Source: Angiostrongylus vasorum
Taxonomy: Eukaryota; Nematoda; Chromadorea; Rhabditida; Metastrongylidae
DNA length: 64,000 nt
Reading direction: 5' to 3'
Assembly (NCBI GenBank): GCA_018806985.1
Contig: JADANN010000150.1
Location: forward strand, 46,001-110,000
Positions 60,501 through 64,000 of this stretch are shown piece by piece. A program made the translations under genes and the position numbers. Under the pieces are notes generated by a model that was not told where the DNA came from, did no database searches, and was given only the letters and a program-made list of their open reading frames with translations. The stretch's first letter is position 1, and each line of letters starts with the position of its first letter.

Positions 60501-62553
60501 ACGGAGATCCTGAAGGGGTAAAGTAATGCGGGTTGGATGTGTTCGGCGGAAGAGATCGCAAACATGAGCGGGTGTACTGTTTGAGAAGTGGCGTTTGGCG
60601 TATTCATGAGCAACGAGCTCGAGCCGAGACTTGAAATACAAAAGCGCCAGGTATGGCGCTGGCTCAGCGAGTGCGCGTAAACACAAAAGGAGACACGGAC
60701 GGATCGGATTGCGCGACACTGCCGTCAATCTGCCGCCACACATGTTCATTCGACAAGCGCTAATAACGTGAGAAGCATCGATTCGACTATGAGACACTGT
60801 TACATTTTACACTTCTCTAGAGTATTCAAAGTGAAAAAACTGACGGTTTTGTTAGGATTCGTAACGTAATATGACCGGAGATGTCTTTAAATAGTGAGTG
60901 TACGGTCTCGTCGGGATTATCGGTGATTTGTTCGAATGGAAGTGCTTTCCAGTTGTTCACCTGCACCAGACCTGAAAAAAATCAAAGCAATATGTTGGCG
61001 AATAATATAATATATCGGTTGATGATTTCCCAATTATCTAGTAGTCGTGATATTTTTATTCTCGTCCATGTACTTAAGATTTCTGTTGTCAACGTAGCGT
61101 CTGACTGGCAGGCGTTTTTAGTTACTCGATGCTTCTTCTATCAATTAGAAGCGATTGTGGATCAGTTGAAGTGAGTGCGAGGAAATTTCCCAGAGAGTGC
61201 ACGAGTCACACTTTCAAATAGGAAACTATCACTTCACACAGTACACTGCATTGGACAACTTTCGAGTAGAAAGTGTTTTACTGTCTTTCCAATTATATAT
61301 TATATATTGCATATAGATATGTGTATGTATACACATGCATACATATATATGACATCTGCGTGAACGTGTTTAATGTATATATACATACATAAGTGTGTGT
61401 GTGTATGTGTATGTGTGTATATCACAGTGGAATGTGTTAGAAAAAAGAATGGGTGTGGCTTCCCTCTCTTGTTGTTAAGCGAATAATCTCGGTAACAGGT
61501 CCGAGTATGTAACGCGGGCAAAGAAAACGGCATGCGCGATCGCATCTCGCTAGATTTTACAACGATTGCGCAACTGAAAGGGAAAGGCTCAAGCCATAAC
61601 AGGTTCTCTCCTACCCGAAGGAGTCGATGGCATCGAGGAGAAAATTCGCGCATGCACTCTCACATGCTGAATTAGCACCACGGCGACACACGTGCTTGTT
61701 CTACGGCAATATCTTCATTTGAACTCTACACCGACGTGATCAAAGCCAAAGCAGTAAGCGCATAGCTAAAAAACATGGAAGACGCAAAATCTAAAGCGGA
61801 AATCAATTCACGCAGCTTTCAATTGTGTTAGTCTAGGGTTTCGTTGCAATAATCATTGCCGCGTCTATTGACACGTGCTGTTCTGTTGAGACGGACAGTG
61901 GGACAAGGAACAATGAGAAGACAGAGAACTTGGAACACGAATACGAGGAAGAAGAAGATTTCGACGGGTGTGCCATCTGGACGAAGTGTCAAAAATAGGC
62001 GACATAGATACACTGACACGAACAATAACACGCACACCACATGACGATGCGCGAAAGACGTGAGCCATACAGCCGCCTTTCTCCGCCTAACTAAATATGA
62101 TGGAATCGGGAAGACCCATAGGCAAATTCTAATCAACCACTATTACAGTAGTGAAATTACGAGAAAAAGTGAAGTCAATGGTGTCTTTAAATTAATACTC
62201 ATGAAAACAAAAGAGGATATTATACCCAACAGCATATAAACGATAAATTGTGAAAAAAAAATACATCACTTTCAACAGCTGAAAAAAACGGAACATTGTA
62301 AAGCGATTCAAAGTGAACATATTAGGATACCTCGAGCATTCAATGCTAGTTGAGGATGTCCAAGAGCTGAGAGGACCGTTTCGACTAACTGACTTAAAAT
62401 AGTTGTGCCAGATACAATGGCGTAGGTGTCAACCAGTATGTGACCGTCGTGAGCGCATGAAAGACAATGCTGCGCTCGAACTGTTTCCACCGCCACCCGT
62501 ACGGGGAACATCTGTAACGGCATTCTGGCTTCAAAAAAAGATGTGTATGACAT
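54222..62553 (-). CDS. dve-1: dve-1 / SATB-family (compass) homeodomain transcription factor, nine exons
   Basis: Proposed coding exons, in order of transcription: 62511-62331 (or from an upstream ATG at 62553), 60971-60845, 60063-59833, 57162-57000, 56246-56166, 56076-55870, 54762-54639, 54554-54385, 54302-54222. Each has a plausible acceptor and a GT donor, and phases chain without a break to a TGA at 54222-54224. This gives 454 codons from the 62511 ATG or 468 from the 62553 ATG. Domain order is ULD (about residues 1-105), helical linker (105-180), homeodomain 1 (180-250), acidic/Ser-rich linker (250-372), homeodomain 2 (372-445) and a short tail. This is the architecture of nematode DVE-1 and insect Dve; vertebrate SATB1/2 are relatives. 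Family members are nuclear DNA-binding regulators, and C. elegans DVE-1 acts in the mitochondrial unfolded-protein response. The 5' end is uncertain because an AG lies just before each candidate start, so further upstream exons or trans-splicing are possible. Donors at 60844 (GTCAGT) and 59832 (GTCGGT) are non-optimal but required by phase. Confidence 0.88.
54639..56076 (-). CDS. dve-1: dve-1 exons 6-7: acidic and Ser-rich linker between homeodomains
   Basis: Exon 56076-55870 (69 codons, phase 0 at both ends) carries an acidic, Ser/Asn-rich stretch ([17 protein letters not shown]) and ends at donor GTATGT. Exon 54762-54639 begins after GTTTCAG with [10 protein letters not shown] and ends one base into a codon at donor GTATGT. 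The composition suggests a disordered, possibly phosphorylated linker joining the two DNA-binding domains. The reading frame of the first exon stays open for about 90 codons beyond its donor into the intron. I take that as chance, but an extended isoform cannot be excluded. Confidence 0.8.
55311..55393 (-). other. Possible alternative dve-1 exon with a poly-Arg/Lys run
   Basis: Inside the intron between exons 6 and 7 a short minus-strand frame reads [19 protein letters not shown] and ends KRRRRV before a stop. It looks much more like protein than intron. An alternative donor within exon 6 (last base 55875, next bases GTGAGG) would join in phase to an acceptor TATAAG ending at 55394. That would create an isoform terminating with a basic, nuclear-localisation-like tail between the two homeodomains. 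The acceptor is weak and nothing else supports use. Confidence 0.3.
56166..57162 (-). CDS. dve-1: dve-1 exons 4-5: homeodomain 1, atypical
   Basis: Exon 57162-57000 encodes the arm and helices 1-2, with the helix 1 motif LEKWF. Exon 56246-56166, after a TTTCAG acceptor, encodes the recognition helix [14 protein letters not shown]. The invariant W48, F49, N51 and R53 are all present, with Ala at position 50 and Gln at 52. From F20 to W48 there are 38 positions instead of the canonical 28, so ten extra residues lie before helix 3. That insertion is a known hallmark of Dve-type homeodomains. The intron between the exons (56247-56999) interrupts just ahead of helix 3, exactly as in homeodomain 2. 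Confidence 0.88.
57163..59832 (-). other. Long dve-1 intron, repeat-free
   Basis: This 2.7-kb intron is the longest in dve-1. It carries no recognised repeat and has GC-richer blocks (57400-57480, 58560-58760, 59100-59350). A minus-strand open frame at 59370-59020 has no convincing splice sites or domain. On the plus strand a TATA-like TATATACAAATAC occurs near 59473. I see no exon here; intronic regulatory sequence is the likeliest content. Confidence 0.4.
59833..60063 (-). CDS. dve-1: dve-1 exon 3: helical region between ULD and homeodomain 1
   Basis: The exon follows a TTTTTTTCAG acceptor and ends at donor GTCGGT. It starts with one base completing a Pro/Ser codon and ends with two bases that join the T of the next exon to make Ser. 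Its 76 codons are Gln/Leu/Ile-rich and look helical (for example [12 protein letters not shown] and [15 protein letters not shown]). By position it corresponds to the CUT-like segment of SATB proteins, but sequence identity is too weak for me to claim a CUT domain. The basic ERR at the end forms the N-terminal arm leading into homeodomain 1. Confidence 0.7.
60845..62511 (-). CDS. dve-1: dve-1 exons 1-2: ubiquitin-like (ULD/compass) oligomerisation domain
   Basis: Exon 62511-62331 ends one base into a Gly codon at donor GTATCC. Exon 60971-60845 supplies the other two bases after a TTTTTTTCAG acceptor. Across the junction the protein reads [20 protein letters not shown] align this with the SATB ULD, whose corresponding stretch has the pattern AKGLIQVGKW, and the flanking segments also match (upstream [10 protein letters not shown], downstream [20 protein letters not shown]). 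In SATB1 this ubiquitin-like fold drives oligomerisation, so DVE-1 presumably self-associates here. The match was made by memory of the family, not by a search. Confidence 0.85.
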
Positions 62554-64000
62554 CGAAAAAATATGAAAACGAATTAGTCGTGAGAAAAATCAGGGCAGGT
62601 TTTGAAATTTCAGCACGAAAATGCCATGACATGAGGGGCAAGCACGAGACACGTTTGTCGGCGTTCGATCAAGAGATAAGGAAGTCTCTTAAGCCAAACG
62701 AATAGAGTGCGCTGAAGAAACACAATATCTAAATCAAACAATAGTATTAACTGAAAAAGTGTTTCAAAATGTGCTAATAACACCAGAATCACTGTCCTGG
62801 GAATAACAGCCTTAGGAAATGCATTGAGATTAAGATAAGGCATATTAGATGAACCATGCCGTTTAATATTCGGTTTCAAGATGAAATAAACGCGAAAACG
62901 AGGTAAACGTTCCGGGTTACTGTACTGACGGAAAAGGTTAGACGGGCTGGATCTTGGCAACCGACTGGCGCGGACCGGAGCGATTAGCCTAGCCTGAACC
63001 CCGCCCCCCAGTCGTCCCCCGCCCTCGAAAAAGCCAATCTCGACACAGCACAACTCGAGATACGATTATCGTATGCCGAAACTAGCCCAACTTTAGCGTC
63101 TCACTAAGGGTTAAAAGTCGTTAAGCTAGGCACATTAGCATTCTACACATATCTATGATGTCCTCAAAATTAAAGACAGTGCAAAGAGTATTTCATGAAG
63201 CCTTCAAATGAGTCGTTGCGTAGGATGTCTACGTCGTTGAATTTCACATCAGAACCTAAAATAACCCGTTAAATCCCACTTATCGCTAGACGCTGCCTTT
63301 GAATAAATCCACACCCTTTCCAGATAAAGTATAGTTAACGCAATAAAGATAACATAGAACATAAGTTTAGCGATTTCACGATTGAGGTATACATTGGTAA
63401 TCGGACGCTAGTGCGATTGAGAGAACGGTCGGGATCGGTCGGCGAGGAGCGAATCTGCGCGGCAAAACGCAACGGGTTTCAGTGCCCGTGTTTTTGCTTA
63501 AGTTCAAGACGGGACGACGCGCGACACTGCGCAGATAGAAGTGATGCCACCCATCACACCGAACGTGATTATACCCGAGCTCTAAGAAAGTTAGGGTAAT
63601 GGGAAAAAAGTAAGTAGAAGCTATAGGACAGGAAGGATACAATCATCTGTGTATTCACTGATCGATAGAGTTGATACATCCCAGATAAGATAAGATAATA
63701 CATGGCACTGAATTTGATGCGTTGCATCGCACCACTTGTTATTTTATGTAATACTGTTCTAGCATTGGGGAATTTTTTATTTATTCTGAAGCTAACAGGA
63801 TCCACTAAGGAGCACTAGTTTTCTTAGCAGAGCTCTTGTTGTATATTGCAGCGCAACGAATCTAAGCTGCTAATCGAGATTGTTAATTGGATGGATTTAG
63901 CTGGTGTCGTCTAAGCCAGCCAATGCAGCACGTTCGCCCCAAAATCGGGAGAAGGATTACGAGACGACAATGAGATGCCTTAAAACGGATAAAGTGCTGC
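62554..64000. other. Upstream region of dve-1
   Basis: No repeat or convincing exon was found. Minus-strand frames at 63053-62610 and 63642-63376 are open but have low-complexity or hydrophobic character and no clear donor sites. This is where the dve-1 promoter and any 5' noncoding exon should lie. GC-rich stretches occur at about 62940-63060 and 63420-63550. Confidence 0.3.

Noticed and set aside
60405..60797. 130-codon minus-strand frame inside the dve-1 intron between exons 2 and 3
   Set aside because: Exons 2 and 3 join in phase directly through the ULD/linker boundary; including this would break it.
1..64000. CRISPR array, phage, insertion sequence or bacterial operon
   Set aside because: No spaced direct repeats, no dense gene packing, and splice-site-bounded coding exons show this is animal nuclear DNA.

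Overview
The window is nuclear DNA of an animal, most probably a strongylid (hookworm-like) nematode. Three things point that way: small genes split by short introns with nematode-style TTTCAG acceptors and GTAAGT/GTATGT donors; an RTE-type retrotransposon of the kind common in hookworm genomes; and many short dispersed repeats with tRNA-like promoter boxes. There are no operons, ribosome-binding sites or other bacterial features. Nearly all long open frames are shadows, repeats or chance, because the real genes are cut into small exons. Exon models below come from reading splice sites, phase and protein character by eye.

The clearest gene fills 54.2-62.6 kb on the minus strand. It is a nine-exon dve-1 / SATB-family (compass) transcription factor. 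An N-terminal ubiquitin-like oligomerisation (ULD) domain is followed by a helical linker and two tandem atypical homeodomains, each with ten extra residues before the recognition helix. All nine exons join in phase into one frame of about 454-468 residues. I recognised no mobile element in roughly 51.7-64 kb.

The rest is repeat-rich. Other gene candidates are an eight-exon, phase-consistent minus-strand gene at 12.5-17.7 kb (unidentified, Ser-rich C-terminus); a small four-exon minus-strand gene at 42.8-43.5 kb (111 aa); minus-strand exon pairs at 25.5-25.9 and 52.8-53.3 kb; and single terminal exons at 1.2, 3.9, 28.2, 44.2 and 51.3 kb.

Mobile DNA: Penelope-like elements (PLEs) at 5.3-6.1, 8.5-9.7 and 22.0-22.3 kb plus isolated ends near 46.5 and 47.4 kb. 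One carries a GIY-YIG endonuclease fragment, and most ends carry hammerhead-ribozyme-like sequences. A nearly full-length but decayed RTE lies at 32.8-36.2 kb. Two tRNA-derived SINE-like families (called B and C here) and a roughly 400-bp family of unknown origin (called A) are scattered from 0 to 51.6 kb. A tetranucleotide array of about 300 bp sits at 48.2-48.5 kb.
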